Source: JAWKTM01 sp041399085 (GTDB taxonomy: Bacteria; Planctomycetota; Planctomycetia; Pirellulales; Pirellulaceae). Taken from it: a stretch of 64,000 nucleotides of DNA. The position numbers and the translations under genes were made by a program. The DNA lies in assembly GCA_041399085.1 (NCBI GenBank), contig JAWKTM010000014.1, forward strand, positions 78,457 through 142,456. The letters are read 5' to 3'. The notes beneath the pieces are model-generated. The model ran no database searches, had not been told where the DNA came from, and saw only the letters and a list, made by a program, of their open reading frames with translations. Below are positions 1 through 7,943 of this stretch, one piece after another (the stretch's first letter is position 1; each line of letters starts with the position of its first letter).

Positions 1-36
1 CGGCACCACGCAAGCCGTCCGGTACCGCTTAACCGG

Positions 37-50
37 AGGGCTCGCGCCCT
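37..50. repeat. small GC-rich hairpin
   Basis: The sequence AGGGC-TCGC-GCCCT forms a perfect 5-bp stem with a 4-base loop, just beyond the stop of the TolC-like gene on the minus strand. It could be a REP-like intergenic hairpin or part of a transcription end. There is no T-run beside it, so it is not called a terminator. The first 100 bases hold no gene. Confidence 0.3.
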
Positions 51-102
51 GCCGCTTCCAAAGCCCGGCGTGGGCGGCAATTTACCGTTGGCCGCGGAAG
101 AC

Positions 103-1683
103 TCAATTGCCGCCGGGCGAGGCATTGAGACTGTCTTTGAGCAGCAAACCGTCGATTTCCGCAATCGCCGTCCAGAGTTCGCCGAGCGCCTCGATGTAGG
201 CCAAATTGGTTTGCGAATTGGTACGCTGTGCCGTCAGCAAGTCGAGAAAATTCAGCTCGCCGGCTCGATAGCCGCTGTTCACCAGTTCGAGCGACCGGCG
301 GGCCGTGTCGAGAATCCCGTCGGGGCGCGAGTAATCCTGTACTTGATTGCGAGCGTTGGCGTATTGCTGGTAGGCGGATGCCAGCCGTTGCTGCAAGCTC
401 AGCTCGGTGCGGTTCAACGCTCGCTCGGCGGCCGACAATTCCGCGCGAGCTTGCCGCACGCCGCCTTGATTACGATTCCACAGCGGGATCGGCAACGCGA
501 CCTGAAGATTGCCGTTGCTGCTGCCAGTGGCGTTATCGTGCTGGACAATTCCTTGCACTTCCACATTGGGGACGGCTTCCGCCCGAGCTCGCGCGATCGC
601 CCATCGCGAACGTTCGATCTCGGCCGCGGCGGCGGCGATTTCGGGGCTCTCGGCCAAGATACGTTGCATTTGCGAAGCGATGTCCAGCCGAGCGAACTCG
701 CCGTCCAAGCTGCCCACGACAGGGCGTTGGACGAGTGTCGGGGCGCCGAGCACGGCCGTCAGCCGTGTCCATGAAGCGGTGAGCGCGTTGTCGGCCGTCT
801 TCAGCAACAGGGCGGCGGACTGCAACTCGACTTGGGCCCGGAACACGTCCAACTGCGACGCCTCCTGACCGCGTTTCAGCGCCTCGACCGTCTGGACGGC
901 TTTCGAAGCGATGTCGCGCAGTTGGGCGGTAATTTCCATGCGACGCTGGGCAATCAGAACGTCGTAGTACGCGATTCGCACGTCGGTCAGCACGCGTTGT
1001 TCTTGGGCGGCCCACTGTTGTTGCAGCCGATTGATCTCGCCGGACGCGACCGCGCGGCTGAGTTGCAGCTTGTGGCCGCGCACGATTTCTTGGGCGATAT
1101 AGACGCCTTGCTGCTCGGCCTGTCCGCTGCTGCCTAATTGCTGGCCCGAATAGCCGAGCCAGAAATTCGGCGGCAATCCGGCTTGCACCCACTTGCCACG
1201 CGCGGCTTCGACCAGCGCCCGCGCTTCGGCCAGCGTCGGATTGTTGCCGAGCGCGATGCCTTGCAGTTCCTCCAGCGTGTAGGCCGCGTCGGTATGGACC
1301 GGCGTCTGAGGCTGCTGAATCGACTCGGCGGACCCCGCGCCCATCGGCAGATCGGCCGGGACCGGCGGCGGACTGGGAAGCTGCGTGTTGTTCGCGCGGT
1401 CCTCTTGCCGCTTCATCGCCGTGGACAACAGCGGCGACGAAAGCTCGACGAAATTCACCGGCCGCACTTCGCGAATACTCGCTGGCCGTGTCGGCTGGCG
1501 TTCGGTTGTCGCCGAGACGGCTGGCAGCCGCGTTGGCTGTCGATCGGTCGACCCGAGCGAACGGCTGGGCGGGACTTCAGACGGAGCGGGAGTCGCGGCG
1601 AAGGAGAACGTCGGCGACGCCAGGGTAATGCCAAGAAACGCTGCTCGCGCGAGGGATCGCGCTCGGGAAGTGGCTGCTGACAT
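103..1683 (-). CDS. TolC/CzcC-family outer membrane efflux protein
   Basis: The 526-aa product starts with a basic, then hydrophobic signal peptide ending near FSFA-ATPAP. A proline-rich linker of about 100 residues follows. From about residue 135 there are two long alpha-helical, Gln/Ala/Arg-rich repeats typical of the outer membrane efflux protein domain: AYTLEELQGIALGNNPTLAEA at the start of repeat 1 and a second heptad-rich region ending in GYRAGELNFLDLLTAQRT. The last of these is a CzcC/TolC-type signature. The family forms the outer membrane duct of RND heavy-metal or drug exporters. Partner RND and adaptor genes are not in the window; they may lie beyond position 1, downstream of this minus-strand gene. 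The substrate cannot be told from sequence alone. Confidence 0.85.
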   Translation of the reverse strand: MSAATSRARSLARAAFLGITLASPTFSFAATPAPSEVPPSRSLGSTDRQPTRLPAVSATTERQPTRPASIREVRPVNFVELSSPLLSTAMKRQEDRANNTQLPSPPPVPADLPMGAGSAESIQQPQTPVHTDAAYTLEELQGIALGNNPTLAEARALVEAARGKWVQAGLPPNFWLGYSGQQLGSSGQAEQQGVYIAQEIVRGHKLQLSRAVASGEINRLQQQWAAQEQRVLTDVRIAYYDVLIAQRRMEITAQLRDIASKAVQTVEALKRGQEASQLDVFRAQVELQSAALLLKTADNALTASWTRLTAVLGAPTLVQRPVVGSLDGEFARLDIASQMQRILAESPEIAAAAAEIERSRWAIARARAEAVPNVEVQGIVQHDNATGSSNGNLQVALPIPLWNRNQGGVRQARAELSAAERALNRTELSLQQRLASAYQQYANARNQVQDYSRPDGILDTARRSLELVNSGYRAGELNFLDLLTAQRTNSQTNLAYIEALGELWTAIAEIDGLLLKDSLNASPGGN

Positions 1684-2114
1684 AAGTTGAATTCAGATCG
1701 CGAGTACGAGGGTGGGAAGCGATGGCAGGGCCGGACGGGCCGGGGCTGCGATGCGGCGATCGGCGGGTCGCAAGCCGAATCGCGCGGATTGAATCCAGAC
1801 GAAAACGGCGAGTGGGAAAGTTGGGAGTGAAGTGGTTCGAGCGTGTTCGGGTCGGATGACCCGTCGCAACGGTCGGCCTTCGAGTAAGGCTTCTTCTGGC
1901 GATATCGACTGTCCGTTGCCCAACGCTTGAACGGATTTTTCCGTCCGCGCGGCTTGTCCCCATCATGTCGGATCGGCACATTGTCCGGCTGTGGACGGCA
2001 CGTCGTCGCCGGAAGAATCGGCCGCCATCGTCGGTTCCTTGGCTTGAATCCGACGACCACTTGTACGCCGCCGTTTCCGCGTCATTTCCGTCGTTTCGCG
2101 GCATTCACCCTCGG

Positions 2115-2142
2115 TTGCGGACGATTGCCTCACATCTATAAT
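2115..2142 (+). promoter_or_regulatory. sigma70-like promoter for nuoI
   Basis: TTGCGG at 2115-2120 and a consensus TATAAT at 2137-2142 are separated by 16 bp and lie 64 bp upstream of the nuoI start. The rest of the 520-bp gap (1684-2205) between the divergent tolC-like and nuoI genes holds no convincing gene. Confidence 0.55.
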
Positions 2143-2205
2143 CGAGCCAGAGCCTCGAGAATGAGCTGAAAGCACCCGATCTAGCGGAAAACGTGGGATT
2201 AAACC

Positions 2206-2733
2206 ATGAAAGACTGGCTGCGTAATCTGTTCACGGCCATCTATACGGTCGGCAGCGGAATGGCGGTGACGCTGCGTTACTGGATGATCACTTACAAAAA
2301 AGAGCGGGGTACGTTCACGTCGAAGTTTGAATACCCCGAAAAGCCCGTACCGGTCGCCGCACGCTATCGCGGCTTCCATCGGTATGACTTGACGACTTGC
2401 ATTGCCTGCGACCAATGTGCAAAGGCCTGTCCGGTCGATTGCATTTACATCGGCAAGGAGCGGGTCGAGGGGGCGAAGGGCTTTAAGGTCACCGGCTTCG
2501 CCATCGACTATTCCAAGTGCATGTTTTGTGCTTTGTGCGTCGAGCCTTGTCCCGTGGATTGTATATTTATGGGAGCCACGCACGATTTGAGCTGCTACAG
2601 CCGCGACGGATGCATCGTTGACTTTTCGCGGTTGCCGGTCGATGTGGCTTGGGGGCGAGCGACATTGAATCCGACTGCCGTGGCGGCTTCCAAAGTGATT
2701 GCGGAACCGGTTCACGGGGGCCCGAATCAATAA
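2206..2733 (+). CDS. nuoI: NADH-quinone oxidoreductase subunit I (NuoI)
   Basis: The 175-aa ferredoxin-like subunit of the complex I peripheral arm carries clusters N6a and N6b. Two complete 4Fe-4S motifs are visible: CIACDQCAKACPVDC near residue 65 and CMFCALCVEPCPVDC near residue 105. An N-terminal amphipathic stretch (LRNLFTAIYTVGSG) matches the membrane-facing helix of NuoI. The size is normal for the family. The neighbouring nuoA, nuoC and nuoD genes support the assignment. A clear promoter precedes it. A short DUF2203 gene separates nuoI from nuoA, which is not the usual nuo order. Confidence 0.95.
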   Translation: MKDWLRNLFTAIYTVGSGMAVTLRYWMITYKKERGTFTSKFEYPEKPVPVAARYRGFHRYDLTTCIACDQCAKACPVDCIYIGKERVEGAKGFKVTGFAIDYSKCMFCALCVEPCPVDCIFMGATHDLSCYSRDGCIVDFSRLPVDVAWGRATLNPTAVAASKVIAEPVHGGPNQ

Positions 2734-2825
2734 CGCCCTGCCGGACTTCGGTTTAGCCGCAAACTAAACGGTGCCTGGAGCCATAGAAAGAGAAGGCTTA
2801 CCAACGCTTTTCAAGGATCGCTGCG

Positions 2826-3281
2826 ATGTCTCGCCAAGCCTATAAGCCCAAGAAGCTCTTCACGGTGGATGAAGCCAACGCCATGCTGCCGTTGGTGCGA
2901 GCGATCGCCAAGGATGTATCGGAGCTGTATCACGACTTGATCGAGCGGCAGCGGCGGCTGGATCAGTTGACGGGTCGTCGCGATATCGAGGCCGGCGATC
3001 CGTACTCGGACGAGCTGGTCGAGATGGAGCGGGAGTTGGAAGCCGACCAGCGAAGGCTGCGCGAGTATGTCGAAGAGCTGCAGCATCTGGGCGTCGAGCT
3101 GAAGGGGCCGGCCGACGGACTGCTTGACTTCCCGTCCGAGCTGGAAGGTCGGATTGTCTATTTGTGCTGGAAGCTGGGCGAGCCGGAAGTCGCCCATTGG
3201 CACGAATTAGACGCCGGTTTCGCTGGCCGACAGTCGCTGGCGGTTGGCGCTCTCGACAGTGCCGATGGCCATTCGCATTAG
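2826..3281 (+). CDS. DUF2203 domain-containing protein
   Basis: This 151-aa acidic protein begins KKLFTVDEANAMLPLVRAI, the characteristic N-terminus of DUF2203. A long charged helical region with coiled-coil character follows (residues 30-100), then the conserved tail with VYLCWKLGEPEVAHWHELDAGFAGRQ. The function of the family is unknown. It lies between nuoI and nuoA on the same strand and may be cotranscribed with nuoI; nuoA appears to have its own promoter. No signal peptide or membrane segment is seen, so a cytoplasmic protein is likely. Confidence 0.85.
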   Translation: MSRQAYKPKKLFTVDEANAMLPLVRAIAKDVSELYHDLIERQRRLDQLTGRRDIEAGDPYSDELVEMERELEADQRRLREYVEELQHLGVELKGPADGLLDFPSELEGRIVYLCWKLGEPEVAHWHELDAGFAGRQSLAVGALDSADGHSH

Positions 3282-3337
3282 TTCGCGATTCTCGTGAATG
3301 GCGGCGAAAACAGGGTGAAATCGTCCGTCCGTTGCCT

Positions 3338-3365
3338 TTGCAAAGCGGCAGGCTCGTTTTAGAAT
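3338..3365 (+). promoter_or_regulatory. candidate promoter for nuoA-nuoC-nuoD
   Basis: TTGCAA at 3338-3343 and TAGAAT at 3360-3365 are separated by 16 bp, 56 bp before the nuoA ATG. The match to a sigma70 promoter is moderate. Confidence 0.4.
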
Positions 3366-3421
3366 CCACGCTCCTGAAACTATCGCCCGGCCATGATGGC
3401 CCTTAAGGACGCTCGATAACC

Positions 3422-4096
3422 ATGTCGCCCGCCGTAGAGTCCTCGCTCAGCATCGTCGCATATCTGGCGATTTTCTCCTCTGTCGGTTTGCTGTTTCTGT
3501 TCGCCAACTTGCTGGTTGGCCGATTTGTGCGGCCCGACGACCCGAATCCAGAGAAGCTGGAGATTTACGAATGCGGCGAGCCGACGATCGGTTCGAGCTT
3601 CGTGCAGTTCGACTTGCGTTTCTACGTGGTCGCGTTGCTATTCATCATTTTCGATGTGGAAGTGGCGTTCTTCTTTCCTTGGGCCGTGGTGTTCGGGAAA
3701 TCGACGCATTTGATGGACGAGCGAGCCACGGCGGCGGTCGTCGAAGAAGTCGATCGCCAGCCCGTGTTGACGGCCGAAGGAGCCGCCCTGTATCGCGAAC
3801 TCGGCGTTCGCAATCCTCAAATTGTGACGCAAGTTCCCGCAACTTTGGATGTAGCGCCGGGCAACGATGCGGTTACCGCAGATGAGATCGCGCGAGCGGG
3901 CGCCAAACAGATCGTGTTGCTCACGCTGTTCGACATCGGAGCATTCTTCGCGATTCTGATGGTCGGCTTTGCGTATGTCTGGCGGCGCGGCGATTTGGAC
4001 TGGGTCCGCTCGATAACGCGGCAGAGAACCAAGTCGGATGTGCGAGTTGCTTCGTTCGATGACGAGTTGGACGAGGAGCCAGTACTCTCGGCTTAG
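3422..4096 (+). CDS. nuoA: NADH-quinone oxidoreductase subunit A (NuoA), long form
   Basis: This is the membrane-arm subunit at the junction with the peripheral arm of complex I. TM1 is at residues 13-35. The conserved loop KLEIYECGEPTIGSSFVQFD and TM2 (FYVVALLFIIFDVEVAFFFPWAVVF) are intact, as is TM3 (LLTLFDIGAFFAILMVGFAYVWRRGDLDW). At 224 aa it is well above the usual 115-150 aa. The excess is an insertion of about 75 residues between TM2 and TM3 (about residues 97-168), plus a charged C-terminal tail of about 25 residues. It is followed by nuoC 134 bp downstream; the nuoB gene that normally sits between them is absent. Confidence 0.93.
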   Translation: MSPAVESSLSIVAYLAIFSSVGLLFLFANLLVGRFVRPDDPNPEKLEIYECGEPTIGSSFVQFDLRFYVVALLFIIFDVEVAFFFPWAVVFGKSTHLMDERATAAVVEEVDRQPVLTAEGAALYRELGVRNPQIVTQVPATLDVAPGNDAVTADEIARAGAKQIVLLTLFDIGAFFAILMVGFAYVWRRGDLDWVRSITRQRTKSDVRVASFDDELDEEPVLSA

Positions 4097-4230
4097 GTCG
4101 ATATTTCGCGTTTTTCGACAATACTGATCGTCGGTCGTGATTCGCCGTTTTCACTTCCGCATGACTTGTTGGTCGCCGCGAATATCTCACACAGATTCCT
4201 TCACCAAGACAGAATCCCAGCGGTTGCATC

Positions 4231-4761
4231 ATGAGCGGTTCGACTCTTTTGGACCAACTGAAGAAGAAGTTTGGCGCGGCCATCACCGGAGCCAACCTGG
4301 AGGCGATCGATCCGTGGATCGAAGTTGCCCCGGACGGATTGGTTCAGGTGTGCCGATATCTGCGAGACGACGCCAATCTGCGGTTCGACATGTGCAACTG
4401 CATCACGGCTGTGGATTACTTCATCGCGGACGCGGCCAAAGCCAAGAAAGCTGGCTTCGATCCACATTTGGAAGTTGTCTACCACTTATCCAGCACGGTC
4501 AAGAAACACACGTTGGTCGTGAAGGTGATGCTGCCGCGTTGGAAGGACGACGTGCCGGGTGAGTTGCCTCAGGTGCCAACCGTTTCGGGTGTTTGGCGAA
4601 CGGCCGACTGGCACGAACGCGAGGTTTATGACTTGTCCGGCGTGGATTTCGTCGGGCACCCCGACCTGCGGCGAATCCTGTGTCCCGAGGATTGGGTTGG
4701 ATATCCGTTGCGAAAGGACTATGAGATGCCGCTCGAGTATCACGGCATCCGCGGACGCTAG
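4231..4761 (+). CDS. nuoC: NADH-quinone oxidoreductase subunit C (NuoC, 30-kDa type)
   Basis: The 176-aa complex I peripheral-arm subunit ends in the family signature: WHEREVYDLSGVDFVGHPDL then RRILCPEDWVGYPLRKDYEMP. Length and architecture match a stand-alone NuoC rather than a NuoCD fusion. It lies 55 bp upstream of nuoD on the same strand. No start ambiguity is seen (ATG at 4231). Confidence 0.95.
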   Translation: MSGSTLLDQLKKKFGAAITGANLEAIDPWIEVAPDGLVQVCRYLRDDANLRFDMCNCITAVDYFIADAAKAKKAGFDPHLEVVYHLSSTVKKHTLVVKVMLPRWKDDVPGELPQVPTVSGVWRTADWHEREVYDLSGVDFVGHPDLRRILCPEDWVGYPLRKDYEMPLEYHGIRGR

Positions 4762-4816
4762 TCGCCGGTTTGGCTCACGCACACGAATCATTTGCAAGAG
4801 AGAAAGTCAGACACTC

Positions 4817-6022
4817 ATGGCTACTCAAATCGACGATCCACGCATTGTCGAATTCGACGTTCGCACGGACGAAATGCTGGTCAACATGGGCCCGCAGCAT
4901 CCCAGCACCCACGGCGTGTTGCGATTGGTGCTACGCACCGATGGCGAGATCGTTTCGCAGGTCGAGCCGCATATCGGGTACCTTCACCGCAGCGCGGAGA
5001 AGATCGGCGAGAACTTGACGCCGCGGCAGTGGATTCCTTACACCGACCGCATGGATTACTTGGCCGCGATGAACATGAATCTCGGCTGGGCCTTGGTGGT
5101 TGAAAAGCTGATCGACTATCAGCTTCCCGAAAAGGCGCGTCACCTGCGAGTCATCATTTCCGAACTAGGCCGAATCGCCAGCCACTTGGTCGGCATGGGC
5201 GCCTACGGTTTGGATCTCGGCACGTTCAGCCCGTTTCTGTACGCGTTTCGCGAACGTGAAAAGATTCTGGACTTGTTCGAGGAAGTCTGCGGCGCTCGGC
5301 TGACTTACAGCTACATCACGCCAGGCGGAGTTACCGCCGACTTGCCGCCCGGCTGGCTGCAAAAGTGCGAAGCGTTCCTGGCTCAGTTCGAGCCGGTGAT
5401 CGCCGAATACCACGCGTTGCTGACGACGAACGCCATCTTCGTGAAACGCACGGCCGGCATCGGCATCATGAGCCCGGAGATGGCGATCGGTTACGGTTGC
5501 ACGGGGCCGGTGCTGCGAGGCAGTGGCGTGGATCACGATCTGCGTCGCGACGGCGAAGAGCGCTATACGGAGATGTACGATGGCTACGCCTTCGAAGTGA
5601 TCGTGGAGAAGGATGGCCACTATCCGAAAGACCACAATTATCCGGCCGTGCCGCCGGACGCCGTGCTGGGCGATTGTTGGCACCGGTTCTATGTCCGCAT
5701 GCTGGAAGTCGTGCAGGCGATCGACATCGTGCGACAAGCGATGGATCGCTATAGCACGGCCAAAGGCGATTGGGGCACACCGATCAAGCTGACCCACAAA
5801 TTGCCAAAGGGCGAAGCTTATCTGGAGACCGAAGCGCCTCGCGGCCAAATGGGCTTTTATTTGGTCAGCGACGGCAACGCGATTCCTTGGCGAGTCCGTG
5901 CCCGCAGCAGTTCGTTCTGCAACCTGTCAGTTACCCACGAACTCTGCCAAAACTGCCTGATCGCCGACATCCCCGCCATCGTCGGTTCGCTCGACATCGT
6001 GATGGGCGAGATTGATCGGTAG
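4817..6022 (+). CDS. nuoD: NADH-quinone oxidoreductase subunit D (NuoD, 49-kDa type)
   Basis: The start is ATG 4817, giving MATQIDDPRIVEF; the open frame extends upstream through nuoC but that part is not coding. The 401-aa product has the NuoD N-terminal signature NMGPQHPSTHGVLR and EPHIGYLHRSAEKIGE, the quinone-site region (YTDRMDYLAAMNMNLG), and the C-terminal PSSFxxL-like RSSSFCNLS. It is homologous to the large subunit of NiFe hydrogenases but lacks the metal-binding cysteines, as expected. It ends the visible nuo set. The genes for subunits B, E-H and J-N are not in this window. Confidence 0.95.
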   Translation: MATQIDDPRIVEFDVRTDEMLVNMGPQHPSTHGVLRLVLRTDGEIVSQVEPHIGYLHRSAEKIGENLTPRQWIPYTDRMDYLAAMNMNLGWALVVEKLIDYQLPEKARHLRVIISELGRIASHLVGMGAYGLDLGTFSPFLYAFREREKILDLFEEVCGARLTYSYITPGGVTADLPPGWLQKCEAFLAQFEPVIAEYHALLTTNAIFVKRTAGIGIMSPEMAIGYGCTGPVLRGSGVDHDLRRDGEERYTEMYDGYAFEVIVEKDGHYPKDHNYPAVPPDAVLGDCWHRFYVRMLEVVQAIDIVRQAMDRYSTAKGDWGTPIKLTHKLPKGEAYLETEAPRGQMGFYLVSDGNAIPWRVRARSSSFCNLSVTHELCQNCLIADIPAIVGSLDIVMGEIDR

Positions 6023-6124
6023 GCAATTCGGCCATCTGCGGAAATCGTATTGCGACGTCCCGATGCTCGTTGGGTTGCCTGCGCCCAAATCGGTCGCGTT
6101 GATGGGAAGTTTCGGCGACGCGTG

Positions 6125-6138
6125 TTCCCGAACGGGAA
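6125..6138. promoter_or_regulatory. palindromic operator 1, hip cassette
   Basis: TTCCCGAACGGGAA, an inverted repeat perfect apart from the AA centre, first of four in the nuoD-hipB gap. Confidence 0.6.
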
Positions 6139-6188
6139 ATTTGGACGCGCCTCATCGTTTCATCTTGTCACTTCCTTCTGCGGGGATA

Positions 6189-6202
6189 TTCCCGATCGGG
6201 AA
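6189..6202. promoter_or_regulatory. palindromic operator 2, hip cassette
   Basis: TTCCCGATCGGGAA, a perfect palindrome including its AT centre, 64 bp (centre to centre) from operator 1. Confidence 0.6.
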
Positions 6203-6322
6203 TTGCTATCGTGAGTTTTCACCTTCGAAGAAGGACATCCTTTAACATCGCAAGCTGTTTCCATACATCCGGTTGAATCGCGCCTCACGACTTTACCCAA
6301 AATGGAGCGACATGCAGAAGCG

Positions 6323-6336
6323 TTCCCGAACGGGAA
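6323..6336. promoter_or_regulatory. palindromic operator 3, hip cassette
   Basis: TTCCCGAACGGGAA, with flanking G and C extending the inverted repeat to 16 bp. It lies 134 bp from operator 2. Confidence 0.65.
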
Positions 6337-6371
6337 CATGTCCTTTGACTTCCAAAATCTGTAGGTTACAC

Positions 6372-6399
6372 TTCCTGTGTTCCCGAACGGGAATATATT
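6372..6399 (+). promoter_or_regulatory. candidate hipBST promoter
   Basis: TTCCTG at 6372-6377, a 16-bp spacer that contains operator 4, and TATATT at 6394-6399, 26 bp before the GTG start of hipB. The placement suggests autorepression by the encoded HTH protein. Confidence 0.5.
6380..6393. promoter_or_regulatory. palindromic operator 4, overlapping the hip promoter
   Basis: TTCCCGAACGGGAA lies directly against the candidate -10 element and inside the spacer of the promoter for hipB. A regulator bound here would block RNA polymerase. Confidence 0.7.
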
Positions 6400-6424
6400 G
6401 TCCCTGTGAAAGAGTATCCGATCG

Positions 6425-6667
6425 GTGAGTGTTTCCAGTTCGTTCAGTGTCCAGCAGATAGGCAGTCTGGTTCGCAGTCGCCGTCAGGCGAACAACCTGA
6501 CACAGCGACAACTCAGTGAACTGGCTGGTGTTGGGCTTCGTCTCGTTTCGGAACTGGAGCGTGGAAAGGTCACTTTGAGAATGGATGCAGTGAACCGAGT
6601 CCTCGCAGTCTTCGGACTCATGTTAGGGGCTGTCCCAGCGCCTCGCACGGACGATGAAACGACATGA
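6425..6667 (+). CDS. hipB: HipB-like XRE antitoxin/repressor
   Basis: The 80-aa protein, starting with GTG, is a compact Cro/C1-type helix-turn-helix: IGSLVRSRRQANNLTQRQLS then ELAGVGLRLVSELERGKVTL. These are the recognition-helix residues typical of HipB. It is the DNA-binding component of Hip modules and in HipBST systems represses the operon. Four TTCCCGNNCGGGAA palindromes sit just upstream and are its likely operators. Its TGA overlaps the hipS ATG (ATGA), so translation is probably coupled. The segment is visibly more AT-rich than the flanking nuo and flavoprotein genes, which suggests transfer. Confidence 0.88.
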   Translation: MSVSSSFSVQQIGSLVRSRRQANNLTQRQLSELAGVGLRLVSELERGKVTLRMDAVNRVLAVFGLMLGAVPAPRTDDETT

Positions 6668-7017
6668 AGCGAACAGCCAAGGTAAGTATCTCGGGTCAAC
6701 TCGTTGGCTTTCTCGACGAGGAAGACGGAAAGACTTCTTTCGCCTACACAAGCGACTGGCTTTCTCGACGGGACGCTCAACCCGTGTCGTTGACACTTCC
6801 GCTTCGAGCGGAGCCGTACACACACAACGGCCTTCACCCGTTCTTTGAAAACTTGTTGCCAGAAGGCTGGCTATTCGACATTGCATCCAAGAAGCTCAAG
6901 ATTTCCAAGGATGACCCCTTCGGCATGTTGCTGGCGACATGTGGAGACTGTGTGGGAGTCGTCGAGATTGAACCGGCCAATCGAGAAGGGGCAGACGGTG
7001 ATGAGGCCGCACAATGA
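6664..7017 (+). CDS. hipS: HipS-like small antitoxin (HipA N-subdomain 1 homologue)
   Basis: The 117-aa protein corresponds to the N-terminal subdomain of HipA. It has beta-strand-rich VSISGQLVGFLDEEDGKTSF, the stretch PVSLTLPLRAEPY, and the hallmark HPFFENLLPEGW. In classical HipA this region is fused to the kinase. Here it is separate, as in the E. coli O127 HipBST system, in which HipS is the inhibitor of the HipT kinase. It overlaps hipB upstream and hipT downstream by ATGA junctions. The assignment as antitoxin is by analogy with that family. Confidence 0.85.
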   Translation: MKRTAKVSISGQLVGFLDEEDGKTSFAYTSDWLSRRDAQPVSLTLPLRAEPYTHNGLHPFFENLLPEGWLFDIASKKLKISKDDPFGMLLATCGDCVGVVEIEPANREGADGDEAAQ

Positions 7018-7943
7018 TGGCCTGCCGCATCTGCCTTGACTCTACCAGCGAAGAGTCGCCTTATCATTCGGCGTGCTTAGAGTCGCTGTTCGGAGTCGGC
7101 GCGTTGCCACGACTGGATTTCTCATTGCCATCCTTGATGCGACTGGCAACCGATATGGCCGGGAAGATGTCGATCTCAGGAATGCAAGAGAAGGTCTCGC
7201 TCAAACTCTCCGACGACAAGACTCGACTCGAAGTTGCTCCCAGCGGCGGACGCTACATTCTCAAGCCGGAACCGAGTCGCTTCGCGTATGTGCCGCAAAA
7301 TGAACATCTCACCATGCGAATGGCTCGCTTGGTTGGGATCGAAGTTTCCCCCTGTGGATTGTTTGAATTGACGGACGGGGCCATTGCCTATCTCATCAGC
7401 CGGTTCGACCGACTCGAAGATGGCGCCAAACTCCCAGTTGAAGATTTCTGTCAATTGGCTGGTAAACCGCTACGCGACAAATACGACGGTTCCGGGGAAC
7501 TCTGTGTTCGTATTCTCCGGCAATTTGCCTCGGAGCCGCTGATCGAAATACGCAAGCTGTTTCAGATGCTCCTCTTTAGCTGGTGCGTTTCCAACGGAGA
7601 TCAACACCTCAAGAACTTCTCATTGTTCACACATGCGGATGGATTGCGACGACTCACGCCAGCCTATGATTTGATTTGTACTCGTCTCCCGATCCCCAGC
7701 GACCGCAGTCTCGCCCTCACGATCCGCGGGAAGAAGACCAACCTGAATCGTAAACTTTGGCTCGAATTCGCTGAGTATTGCCAGATTCCCGAACGAGCCG
7801 CCTTACGACTCGTGACAGATCAGATCAACGCCCTCGACCCTTCCGTGGCTCTCATTCAAGCCTCACTGCTTCCCGATGACCAGAAGGCCGAATATGAGTC
7901 CATCCTCCGAGAAAACATCGCTATGCTCGCCCAGCCGGGATGA
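7014..7943 (+). CDS. hipT: HipT-like Ser/Thr kinase toxin (HipA C-terminal domain)
   Basis: This is a 309-aa HipA-type kinase without the N-terminal HipS-like subdomain. An N-terminal CxxC...HxxxC pattern (residues 4-21) is followed by the Gly-rich loop region GKMSISGMQEKVSLKL. Its S53-I-S55 matches the SxS phosphorylation motif described for HipT. FILK/YILK-type nucleotide-binding lysine is in RYILKPEPSRFAYVPQNEH. The catalytic motif SNGDQHLKNFSL (Asp and Asn) and the Mg-binding AYDLICTR are intact, so the kinase should be active. HipA kinases phosphorylate aminoacyl-tRNA synthetases (GltX, or TrpS for E. coli HipT); the target here is unknown. Its stop overlaps the next small ORF by ATGA. 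Confidence 0.88.
   Translation: MMACRICLDSTSEESPYHSACLESLFGVGALPRLDFSLPSLMRLATDMAGKMSISGMQEKVSLKLSDDKTRLEVAPSGGRYILKPEPSRFAYVPQNEHLTMRMARLVGIEVSPCGLFELTDGAIAYLISRFDRLEDGAKLPVEDFCQLAGKPLRDKYDGSGELCVRILRQFASEPLIEIRKLFQMLLFSWCVSNGDQHLKNFSLFTHADGLRRLTPAYDLICTRLPIPSDRSLALTIRGKKTNLNRKLWLEFAEYCQIPERAALRLVTDQINALDPSVALIQASLLPDDQKAEYESILRENIAMLAQPG

Noticed and set aside
1684..2205. several overlapping minus-strand frames upstream of the TolC-like gene
   Set aside because: They are Arg/Pro/Ser-rich, overlap each other in different frames and lack domains. The region looks like promoter DNA for two divergent genes.
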